A DNA stretch of 64,000 bases from Pomacea canaliculata. Its lineage: Eukaryota > Mollusca > Gastropoda > Architaenioglossa > Ampullariidae. Position numbers and translations under genes: made by a program. This document shows positions 14,373-25,730 of the stretch, piece after piece (the first letter of the stretch is position 1; each line of letters opens with the position of its first letter). Where the stretch lies: assembly GCF_003073045.1 (NCBI RefSeq), contig NC_037592.1, positions 5,755,924 through 5,819,923 on the forward strand, given 5' to 3'. The notes under the pieces were generated by a model. It was not told the DNA's origin, did not search any database, and worked only from the letters and a program-made list of their open reading frames with translations.

Positions 14373-14765
14373 CGTGATCGAACACTACAGCTGGTGGATA
14401 GAACGAGAGGGATGAAGAGCACTCACGACAGTATGAGAGTTCACTCTCTTTCACCCCAACCGAATCACAGCACGAGTGATACATTCCTACACCTCCCCCC
14501 TCCGAACACACACACACACACCTACACAAGGACTTGACATCAGCTTCATCATTACTTCATCAACGCACGCACGCATGTTAATACTCCCATCATCAAATGG
14601 GAAAACCACAATAAGCTTATTGCCTTTGTTCCTGTTACCATCACACATGCAGGGGGAAGATTAAAGAACTGTTTAAAGCCACTGTATTCAATCATTGATG
14701 ATTTTCAAAGAGACAGAGACTGGGTGTATCACTAGACACCAGTAGTAACGAAGCAGAAGATAAAA

Positions 14766-17700
14766 ATGAACATTAATTTTGGCTTATTACTTCTTGTTGT
14801 ATGGAAATCTGCAATAGGAAATGTTGCCAAAGGTATGTGGGTTTGATTGTCTGTTACTCATTAAGTCACTCACAACTCATTTACATCATGTTCCTCTATT
14901 ACTTCCTTCTGTCAGTCCTGTGTGTTTGCTTGATATTCTTGTTAGTTTCCTTCTGGGTTTTCTCTTAGTCATTAAATTTTGCATTTACTTAGTCGTTCAC
15001 AATTTTAAAATGTTTCACGTCTCTTCCGTGTTGTTGTGTTTCGTATTTCATAAGCATTTCACAAATCTTTTAGTTTCCTCTTGGTAATTCAGTAAGATGT
15101 GGAGTTTTTTGTACATTAGGGAAAAATACTTTCTAAATACCAAATGATGACTTTTTTATGGTATTTTCATGATTTTTTTTATCAACTTACTCTCTTTTTT
15201 AAGACAGTTTTATTCTTAACCTACAAATCTCCCCAGTATATATATAATATGTAGATTCACAAACACGTGGTCACATTTATGCAGAGAAACTCTAATATGT
15301 TTTCTGATATGTAAACGTTTAACGTGTCATTTTCTCTGTTTTAAGGCAACAGCTGTGGGCCTGTGAAGTTTGAAAATGGAATACGGAGAATTATTAGTAA
15401 GGAACCAGTCTCACCGACACGCATGGAATTTAAATGTAACAACACCTTCCATCTGATTGGGGAGAAGAACGGAGCATGTCTCCCTAACGGCAGATTCAGC
15501 GTCAATATTCCCTTCTGTGCTCGTAAGCCCGTCCTGTCCGGTCTCTTCTGGTCTGGTCCGGTCTAGTCCTGTCTGGTCTTCTCTACTCTGGTCCAGTCTA
15601 GTCCTCTCTGGTCTTTTCTGCTCTCCTCCGGTTTATCTGTAGTTCCGTGTGGTTTGGTCTCCTCTGGTCTGACTATTTTCTTTTTCTTTCTTTATTTTCT
15701 GAAGCAGCAATTAAAGGAGAACGGAATTCTTTTCTTATTGTACGCATGTATGTCAATAAATAAAATGTAAAAAATAGTGTGTAGACAGGAATGCATGCGT
15801 GTGCACTCATGGCTGTCATGTGACATTTTTCAGGATCAGGTTGTCCCAAAATACAAGAACCTTCCAATGTCACTGTCACAGAGGAAATCGAAGGGAAGGT
15901 ACTTCACTTTCAGTGCGGAGTTGGCATGCGCAGAAGTGGCCCTCAGAGACTGATGTGTGACGGGAGGAGATGGAACAGTGATCCTCCCATCTGTGTTCGT
16001 ATGTCTTACTTTTCCGCTGATACAAAAGCAGTTGTGTATAAACCACATTTCCAAATAAACGGCAAGAATTAAAAAGAAACTATGTCAAGAAAAGCCTTTA
16101 TTTGTCGCCAGTTAAATCATTTTAAATCTGGGACGGGAAATGTTATATCCCCAGAAATAAATCAGATATATCCCACACGAAAATACACTCAGTCAAAGTA
16201 TTTTAAAATGGCGTCGAAACAATTGTTCGGAAGGAAGTTTAGACAAAAGGAACGAAGAAATAAATTTGATTTTCTTAATTTGTATTGTGTTTTAGAAAAC
16301 AATACTTTTGCTGTTTCCTCTTCCTTCTAAGAAAGCGGCCTGCCTAATTGTGACTTCGAAGAGCATTCATTTTGTGGGTGGAGCCAAGACTTGAATGACA
16401 GCCATGATTGGCAGTGGATAAGCAAGGCCACACCCATTCTGGAAACAGGACCACTGGATGATTACAGTGGAAAAGGTGATATTTCTTTTTAAGTATGGTT
16501 TTGGAGATGCTTGGCTAAGTCGAGGAATAGATGCAGCAATTTTATAAAATGTTTGAAAAAAAGGATTATTGAATTTCACTGACAAGAATGGTATTGTATC
16601 ATCAATAGCAGTGACAAATGTAGTGTTTATATTAATATATATTCTTATAATAATATCAGTAAGATGTGCTCTGTGTTTCCATCGATGAAGAGGATGAGTT
16701 TCATTTTATATTATGTTGCCCATGTCTGATGTAAGAAAAAGTTTATTTTGAAAATGTATTACATTAAACCGAAAAGTTTAAACTACTGATACTGATGTAA
16801 ACCCAAAATGAAATATTAATGTCTAACCTTGTTCAGTTTCTATATTTAGCGACAAAGTAAAGAAACTAAACTAGAGATGTGCTTCATCTTTCGTGTATTA
16901 TATATTTTCACTGTAATATGTTGTCCATCTATTTGAATGGACACAAAGGCCTAACAAAACAAAATATTCTTAATTATTTGTTTTATTCACTCTTATTTCC
17001 CATACAATCAGCTGTTTGTCTGTATGATAATTCTCTCACTTTTTTTTCACCAGACCACTATATACTCATCGACAATGCCTTTCCTAACGATGAGACCCAC
17101 GTGACTCGTCTGTTATCGCCCCTGCTGCCTTCATCAGAGCGTCTGTGCATGAGTTTTGATTATCAGATGAGAGCCGATGATAAGGAGAAGGGTAGGTTAG
17201 ATGGTAATCACCAACTCACTGGATTAGTCTCTCTCTCCCATGCACACACGCATGCACGCACGGACGCACAAGTTAATAATAGACACCAGTTTCAGTTTCT
17301 CATTTATTTTTTGTTTCATACAGATGTTGGCTTCCTTGAAATTTATGTCAAGGATGCAAAGCACGAACACCGAATTCTCCGGCTAAAAAACCTGACAGAG
17401 AGTTGCTGGGTTACAAAGAAGAAAAGGATTCCAGAGCAGTGTGCAGATTTTCAGGCAAGGCTTTATATAAACTGTGACTGTTTGGATACAAGAGAAAAAG
17501 GAAGAAGCTCTCGCGACTCTTTACTTATTTTTCTTGTCCTTTTTGTTATCTTTCTTTCTTTTCTTCTTTAAGTCTGTGGGAACTCGCTAGAATATGATTA
17601 TTGATGCAGGTGGAGGAGGAGACTATTAAGAAGATAATGATACAGATAAGTAGGAGGAAGATTAAAGAACTAGAAAGAGACACAAGGCAAAGTACGGAAA

Positions 17701-19191
17701 TTACCAAAGTTAACAGTTTACCCACTCCCCCTTTGTGATACTGGAAGTCTGAGAAAAGTCAGTATAGTTACAATACCTTGTTCATTATGTAATGCTTAAA
17801 GATGTTTACTGTTGATGCGGTTTAAGATATTGTTGGTTTTGTTTGTCTCTTCAGATCGTGTTGTCGGCCACCCGAGGGAAGAGCTCTGTAGGGTACATTG
17901 CTGTTGACAACATCAAGTTTACTTCTTGTCCTAGGAGTGAGTAGACGTCCTTCTATTATCCTTCCTCTCACAAACAGTTACATACATAGACATGATTTAT
18001 TCTTTTGATATTGCAGACACCAACGACACATCCCTGTTATCACTGTGCTCGAAAGACAACACCAGCAGAGACTACACTTCCTCCACTCTCAGTGAGAAGA
18101 CAAAACAGCGGACAGAAAGTACATCGAGAGAGTTGAGGTCAAAAGAGAGAGAAATGACATCTACTGAGGAGCTGACAGACATGACCGTGAACCAGGGTGG
18201 GACAGAAACGTCACTTCCGGTGACGGACAGATTGACTAATGACTCAAATAGCTTTACTTCAGCAGACGACAGTCTACTCACGACAGAACTCAATTCTTTG
18301 GAAGCTTACACCTCCACCTTGATACCTGATAGCACCTGGTTAGATGATGAAACGACAAAGGAAACTGTAATGACAGCTGGAAGCACATACAGTACCTCAT
18401 CGACATCTGACAACTTCTCCTCGACCGTTGTCATCATGGATGACAGTTCAGAGACCAACTACTTGAATCTCGAAAGCAGTACTGCTATAACAATCAGTGA
18501 TTTCGCTAACAAAGTACTGACGGAGCCCCCGAGCACAAGTACACAGGTGTTACACACCTCAGACGACTCTTCTCGAACCCTGGAAACGCAAACAGCGTCT
18601 GAAGGTCGCAGTACAGGTATTTCTTACTCCCCAGGTAAGACCACGTTGATTAGTACTTCAACTGTATCCACAGTGACTGTCGGGCAGAACATTGCAGAAT
18701 CCAGTTCCGCTGTTTTCATGGAATCCACAGGGCTGACAGGGGAATACAACTCAGTCAGGACTCAAGCCTCCAAGATGAAGTCTGGTCGAGACGCAGGAGA
18801 GGTGCGACCCATGAACTCCGGTAGCTTCGCAGTCTCCTCGCCTAAAGAGCCCACGGTACACGGCAGCAAACTGGAGACGATCGCCTCAACAGACAACAAG
18901 AAACAACCTCTAGATGATGGAAACGACAACAAGAAGAATGACACATCTAGAAAACAGGAAATAAGCGATGACATCGATGTTTCGACTGACCTCCCCTTGA
19001 TTGGTGCTGTTTGCTTGGGGACGGCTCTCGGAATGTCACTCATGGGATGGGCAGCTTGGAAATGGGTTCAGAATCAAAAACAGAAATTAGAAAATGGAGA
19101 AAATCATGTTGATGAAGAGGCCCCTAACAGCGCTTTAACGGAAATAGAATCCCAAACGGGGACTGAAGTGGTGATGACAACAACTAAATAA
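14766..19191 (+). CDS. Gene A: sushi-sushi-MAM receptor with mucin-like stalk and transmembrane helix
   Basis: Eight exons: 14766-14832, 15346-15522, 15834-15998, 16332-16475, 17054-17191, 17324-17454, 17855-17936 and 18017-19191. They total 2079 nt, or 692 residues. The product starts with a signal peptide (MNINFGLLLLVVW). Sushi 1 has four Cys but Phe in place of the usual Trp before the last Cys. Sushi 2 carries the paralogue motif MRRSGPQRLMCDG. The MAM domain shows CDFEEHSFCGW in its first exon and IAVDNIKF in its last. A Ser/Thr-rich stalk of about 300 residues follows, then a helix near GAVCLGTALGMSLMGWAAW and a tail of about 45 residues. Introns are phase 1 except between MAM exons 3 and 4 (phase 0), where the donor is GC. 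MAM exon 3 is 131 nt against 143-146 nt in the paralogues. A type I surface protein for binding or adhesion is inferred; the ligand is unknown. Confidence 0.85.
15532..15672. repeat. Degenerate GGTCT/TCCTCT-rich tandem repeat
   Basis: Irregular tandem copies of a pyrimidine-rich word around GGTCT, starting directly after the donor of gene A's first sushi exon and filling much of the intron. Confidence 0.75.
18017..19191 (+). CDS. Gene A last exon: Ser/Thr-rich stalk, transmembrane helix and tail
   Basis: A single 1175-nt exon after a phase-1 AG acceptor. Thr, Ser, Asp and Glu dominate its first 300 codons, as in an O-glycosylated spacer. One transmembrane segment follows near codon 330, then a basic stop-transfer sequence (KWVQNQKQK) and an acidic tail ending in TTTK. 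Unlike genes B and C, the tail does not end in an NPY motif. Confidence 0.85.
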
Positions 19192-19633
19192 CCACCTCAT
19201 CATAAACTGATAACATCAGCAGCAAAGAAACTTTTTTTGGTTGACACTTTTTGTTATTGACAATGTCTGAATTTGTGTTTACTGTTTACTAGAATTATAT
19301 GTTAGTAGTAAAATGTAGATACTAGTTGAATGCAACGGATAAAGACTTTTCTTGTGTGTGAAGACCCTGTTAAATTTCCCATCCTAATTGACTTTTATTT
19401 ACAATTATCAGAAATGGGGATAAGGGAGGTAACTGTGTTTAAGGTGGAGCCACATCACAGCAAGGTAGTCTCCCCTGGACACGCTGCCATGTGCCACAGA
19501 AGTTCTGCGAGAAAACTGAGAGCTCTGGATGCCATAAAATTCGGCAAACAAAAATAACAGACGAATTTACTTCAGATATTTGCATAACATTTGTAACCAT
19601 GTAATCAAACAACTTTTTTACCATAAGTTAAAA

Positions 19634-19639
19634 AATAAA
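19634..19639 (+). terminator. Candidate polyadenylation signal of gene A
   Basis: AATAAA about 440 bp downstream of gene A's stop codon, in an A-rich context. The placement is plausible for a 3' UTR end but untested. Confidence 0.45.
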
Positions 19640-19795
19640 ATTCTTGAGCAAAAACTCGTTCATTAACATCTGTGCTTAATGAATAATAGTAATGGCTTTC
19701 AGATTTTAGTTTAATCCTTGCTGCTTCTCGAGGAGCAGAGGGCCACAAAATGGGTTTGAAGAATACTGATATTATGAACCTGCACTATGCACACA

Positions 19796-19797
<2 letters not shown>

Positions 19798-19858
<61 letters not shown>
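19798..19858. repeat. (TTA)n microsatellite
   Basis: About 20 tandem TTA units downstream of gene A. Confidence 0.97.
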
Positions 19859-19894
19859 GCTATCCCCATGTACCCCCAAAAAACATACACAGAC

Positions 19895-19907
19895 TCACAC
19901 ACACACA

Positions 19908-19965
<58 letters not shown>
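19895..19965. repeat. (CA)n microsatellite
   Basis: CA dinucleotides, nearly uninterrupted, close behind the (TTA)n array. Confidence 0.95.
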
Positions 19966-19969
<4 letters not shown>

Positions 19970-22483
19970 TAAACAAAAGCTCAAACTGGCTGGAAAATGA
20001 AGAATAAAGGGATCGCTCTCAATCTTCTTATTTACATTCATCCACATCTTCCCCCTATCCCCCTCAGACACACTCACATGCACACACACAAAACTATGCA
20101 AACATCCTTTTTGACACACTGGATGAACAGAAAGAAAAAAACAAAACTTACAAACAAATAAACTCACTCCCACACCCCCCGTCTACACACAATGACACAT
20201 GTGAGTGTGCACGCAGAAGTACACACAGACAGCCGCACAGACTGGCGGGAAGGGTGACATGGCTTCAGGTCTTTGTCGTTGCTACACACACCACCCTCGC
20301 ACGCACACACGGCCCACACGCGGCCCACTGGTCTCAGGAAGAAGGCCCTTGGACATTCGGGCACCGCGGTCCTTGATGATGAAAGGTCAGCCCCAACACA
20401 CCACTTGGCAGACTATCACCACATCTCTACACAATGACCGACAAATAGCTGAGCTCGTTTACCAGGCTATTTTAAGGCCTTTGATGTATCCTCGCGGCTG
20501 CAATCGTGGTATATTATTTATTTATTTCAGAAAGAGAGATTTTGGTATGTAGTGGCTATCATCTTGTTACGGAGCAGTCCTGTTTGCACAATTTTTGTAA
20601 TTTATTTGAAGAAGGAATGTCAGCTTTTTGTGGATTACAAATATTGTGTGAGCTGATGTCGAAGAAAGTTTGCTGCTCCTGGGAAGAATAAAGGACAGAA
20701 AAACAATTTTATGACATGTACTTACAGACGAACTATATTTATTTTTTACTTATTTTATCTTCAGTTATTATTTTTGCTATGAAATATGATTGGAAAACTA
20801 GAAAAGTTTAAGTTAATTATTACAACTCAGACATAATGTTTGACGAGTTATTCAGTGCGCATGCCCAGCACTTCACGAGTCCAACCCATCAAGATGTTTT
20901 AGTATTGCGCACATCCGAGGATGTCATCGCAATGCTATCGTTATGATCAGACAAGTGATGAATAGTCACCCACCGGCGGATGCGACTGCTCTTCACTGCA
21001 GTTCGCTGCTGCTGCTGCTGTATCGCGACTGGAGGATGCCAGAGGACCAGACACTTCCAGCAGGCGCCAAACGGCTGATGCTCAACACCTTTGTCAGAGT
21101 GCTTCACCCTGAATCATCCTCGCAAAGCATCGAGTTCCTTTCCTGATTTGGTAAGTCAGAAAAAAACAGGAAGACTTCTTCCAAATCAGCACACATTCTA
21201 AACAACAGGTTGAAGTACAATTAACAGAAGATACAATCAGCAGACAGTGTATCCAATGTTACCAGTGAGCAGAGTTCAACACCGGATAGTGAAACTCGAC
21301 CTTTTAACAGCCAGTGGTTCCTCCGTAGAGCACTCATAGAGTTTGTATGTCTAGTAGTATGTCTAATTACACACCATACTTCAAATTCTGGAGCATCAGT
21401 CACGCAATCAGCCATTGGTTCCACTTCAAAGAGGTGTGGATACCGGATCTTTGGTTTCCAGATTACCAGTTCCTGGTGTAGCTAGTGTGAAATGCGATCC
21501 ACTGTGTCTTCAGTCATGAGGCTGATATGACATGGTGCTGGTGTCCGACTAATGTCAGCTCCTGAGTGGTGTTCGCCACACCAGAGAGCTCGACAGCCAC
21601 ACAGGCAGCTGTGCCAAACAGTTTCAGGTCATACTAGAAGAGAATGTAGAGAGCAAGAGAAAGGCAGACGATAAATAAATGAAAGAAAAGAAACGAAAGA
21701 AAAAAAAAAAGAAGTAAAAACAGAAAGTATAAGATAATGGAATGAAATAAAGGCGAAAAGTATATTGGCGCACGGATTATTTACAGTCGGCGACTCTATC
21801 AACAGATATACTTCCTTCACTCAGTCTTCCTCTTCCTGTTGACAGCATCAAAGCCCATCGACAAGTCACACACTCGTCCCTCGTCTCCATCCTGCACCAG
21901 TTCTTGCTCTCATTCTTTAGAATTAGTTCCGACGCTTACAGCATAAAAAAAAAACTCCCACGAGTCATCTCTGGGTTTTCTCCCCTTCCCTTTTGTAGGC
22001 TAGGCTGTTTATTTACGTTTCCGCTAAGTAGATTTTTTTTTTAGAGTAATAAGTTATCAATGAGAATAGTCAACAAGACGATGTAGGTGGACAAGAGGGC
22101 GCTGCTTGATTGGTTTTTCCTGTGACGTGTGCGTAAGTATGTATTTTATATGCGCGATAACTGAGAATGGTCTCCCCTTGGACCAACCGCGCGGGAATAA
22201 GAGACACAGCACTTTACACAGTCATCTCTGCCAGACCTTGCAGGCTTGGCCATAGCGGGTCTGTCACCCTTGGGGCTGTCACATCGCATCCTCGTGTGAC
22301 CCTCCTCGCCTGCTGACCCTTCTCTCTCCCGAGGTGTTGCGAGAGCTCGACACCAGCTTCAGCGCCGCGGATCCCGTATAATTCGTGGAGGAGAGCAAAG
22401 ACAGATTTTATCTCTGTGTTCTAGCTGAGTTGTTAAGAGTAGGCTTCTAAAAAACAGACCTTTAAGACACAAAAGTTGCAAAA

Positions 22484-25400
22484 ATGAACGTGTGGGAGTG
22501 CATTCTCCTTGCTGTGATCGCTGGAATCGGATTGGAAACTACAGCACAAAGTAAGATTTCATTTCTTGCTTACTTATACAACTTGCTCTTTTTCACTGGT
22601 ATTTCTTTTTAATGCATTTTCACAAATCAAATTTTCTGTGTACTTTTTGAGGTGGATTATTAGCACAATGAGGGAAAAGAGTGGTGCAATACAAAATTAA
22701 GAATCGTGATTTGCAGACCAGCAGCTAATAATCATTCATCGTTTCTTTCTATCCTTTCATTCAATACTGCCCAATTTTCTTTTTCTATTTTTATTGTCGT
22801 CTGACATCTCAAGTATGATTGCAGCAATGGACCAGATGAAAATTCCGTTTAATAAATGAAAATAGAATATTTGAGAAATGTGTATGAATTATTGCATGAG
22901 GTCATGCTGACATAGGAGATCTCACATGTAAAAAATGCTAGTTGCATGTATTCTAACATCTCTGGCGATTTGTTTCTTAGAAGGACACTTTACCGACTTT
23001 TTCGATTTTTTTTTCCTTTTGGACGCCTTTAGTTTTCGTCATTATTTAATTCAAACAAGATCATGAATGTACTTACATATCTACATATCTATGTATGCAG
23101 TTGACATGTAAAACATATGTATGAGTATACAATAATTTATGCACAAGAGATAAGCATACATGTATTTAACAGAGATATCAATTTATTTATTTTTTACACA
23201 TGTACATGTGTACACTTTTAAAAACACAAATATATACACCTAACAGAGAGATATATAGACATCCAATACATCAAAAATAAAATATTGCTGTACATACCAT
23301 AGGTCATATGACAAAGATACACACATAAAAACACATCTATACATTTATCATGGGAGTAGGACGCAGAGGAGACAAGGGGGGCAGCGGCCCCCTCAAACAA
23401 GGAGGCAAGAATATGAACCTCGTTCACTGTCACCACGAAGGATTTTTTCACGCAGTGCTGTACAGACATGTGTGTGCACACATACTGGCGATGTCGATAT
23501 ATATGTATACACTACACACACATGTGTTGCAAATTCGTGTACAGTTGTTGAAAGAGAAAGTAAAAGGAGAAGAAGAGAAAAAAAACTCATTTAATAAAAT
23601 AAAAACAACTGTACATTTTATATGTGGCTTTATGCTTTCTGTGCAATTTAAACTATGTTATTAAAAATGTATAAGTGCTCTGTCAGTCATACTAAACAGT
23701 GGAAAATTTTCCCCAAGTCTTCAAAATGGTAGTGGTTCAAATTGCTAGTGCACTCAAGCTTCAGAGAACTTCCGGTGTGAAGAGTCTCTATTTTCGTCTT
23801 GTCCCAGCAAGTCGACTCCGTGGACTGCGTGAAGCTTAACAGCGTATGAATCGCTGGCTTTTACTTTTCTCATGCGACACCGGAAGTGAAAGGTTAAGAC
23901 TTGACTGCTAATGACAGAGCTTAGAGACCCTCAAAGAAGGGCCATTAACTCTCGAAACTTCCGGTCGCCATCAGCAGCTGACAACACCATTTCCTTGGAC
24001 AACACGAAATGCACATGTGAGCAGACAGCAGCAGGACTGAGTCAGTCCCTAACTTATGAGAAATTTCAATTTAAAGAAAACAATAGAGGAAACTGTCAAG
24101 CAATAAAATTAATAGTATTAAAAATATATAATGTGTATTCATGACATATCTTACAAAACATTATTCGAGAACTACACTAATTCTTTAAATAGTAAAAACA
24201 TGCAGATAATACGTTTAAAATAAAGCAGTTTACATTCATAGTCTAGTAAGAAATTCTGGAAATGCTTTTATTGTTATTTTTGTTGCTAGAAATAAATGAA
24301 TCCCTTTATCAAAAGACAGAACTTGTCTCGAAGATGTCTAAACGAAATTTGGCAAGACCGTGATATATTATGGGGAAAGAAACCAATGTAGCCAAAGTTT
24401 ACAACTTGTCATGATTTTTTTTTTGGCAATCTCTGCCCACCAACGATATCGATATAATTATTCACAATATCTGCTGTCTAGTTGTATTTCTGCAGCGCAA
24501 AAGAAAAGTTGCTTTAGACCTTTAGGAACAGAAATATCTCTATGTCCTGTGACGCTGGCCAAGATGGCGGGTGTGGAGCAGAGGTCTAGAGGACGCTTTT
24601 AGAGGTGCATCAGAAACACTTAGCTGGTAGAAGAGTTGTTTACCAGGCACTTAAGTCTAATTCGAAGACAAGTTCTAAGGTTCAGAAGTCAACAGGACCC
24701 TAGTGCCAGCTGTCACGTCAAACAATGAGAGAGACTAGTAATTAACTGTCCTCGTTGGGAGGAAGAAATAAAGTCAAACATGTAGAGGACCTGAATATAA
24801 GGCCTTATTATTACTATTGCGCAGATGCTGGCTTAGATGACGAAATTAGGGATCATGCTTGTAGAATCTTCTCTAATTAACTGAACACAATCAGGTAGCT
24901 CTATGTGAACACAAGAAACGGACGGCATTGAGTCACTCGCTCGCCTCGTGTGGTCACGTGATATTCGCAAGACATGTGTTCTTGATTTCAAACACTCATA
25001 CAATGATTAATTTGAATAAACTATTTTCCATCCATCACCTCAGTTTATTCATCATCGACCTCAAAGGAATAAAAGGACAAACAAAGTTGTCCTTCCTAAC
25101 AGCTAAAGGGCTCGCAATTCCAACATTATATTAAAGTTAGAGATAAACAACAGCAAACAAATTGTCCTTTATTTCAAAACCTATTGATCTTAATAGTGTA
25201 ACGAGTTTTTCTTTTATTTCAATAACCAACTTTTGTCAAAGTTTCCCATTATCTTCTCGAAATCTTTCCTGTTATCTAATGAAACAAAGGTGTGTGTAAT
25301 TAATGTATTTATATGAGTATAGTGTATTTAAGTAGTGTGTGTATTTAGTTACTTATATGGTGTCTTTCCACAGTGTCTTGCCTTTAGTGTATTACTATCA

Positions 25401-25683
25401 GATGCTACACATTGAGTTTGGTGACACTAACTCAAATTCTTTGTGTTCCAGGAACGAACTGCCCGTCATTATCACTAAAAAATGGAAAAGTACGTATTAG
25501 GCAAGGCAAGATGGCATACTTCCGGTGTAGGAAGAAGTTTACAAGGGTGGGAGCCAAGCTTGCTGTGTGTTTATCAAGTGGAACATGGAGCCAGCAGACA
25601 CCAGTCTGTGTTGGTAAGATATTTCCAAAGCTTTCGATCTTCCTCTAATGTTTCGCTACGCAGCAATCTTTCCTCTCTGTCTT

Positions 25684-25730
<47 letters not shown>

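Larger units (their letters stand above)
9811..14765. other. Intergenic region between the cysteine-rich gene and gene A
   Basis: About 5 kb, AT-rich, with CA/GT-rich tracts (9870-9935, 11320-11385) and a long (GT)n array listed separately. One short protein-like frame at 13434-13634 is listed separately. No other exon, RNA gene or element was recognised. Confidence 0.5.
19640..22483. other. Intergenic region between genes A and B
   Basis: Contains a (TTA)n and a (CA)n array listed separately, then about 2.4 kb without a supportable exon. A GC-richer segment at 22080-22480 directly precedes gene B's ATG and probably holds its 5' UTR and promoter; a TATA-like TATTTTATATG lies near 22142. Minus-strand frames at 21100-21600 look weakly protein-like but were not recognised. 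Confidence 0.45.

Noticed and set aside
14254-14537. Frames across the (GT)n array
   Set aside because: Val-Cys or Thr-His repeats from a dinucleotide microsatellite.
18762-19043. Antisense frame opposite gene A's last exon
   Set aside because: No protein character; shadow of the stalk exon.
20880-21610. Minus-strand protein-like frames between genes A and B
   Set aside because: Some stretches look weakly coding, but frames are short, broken and unrecognised; not enough to call a gene or element.
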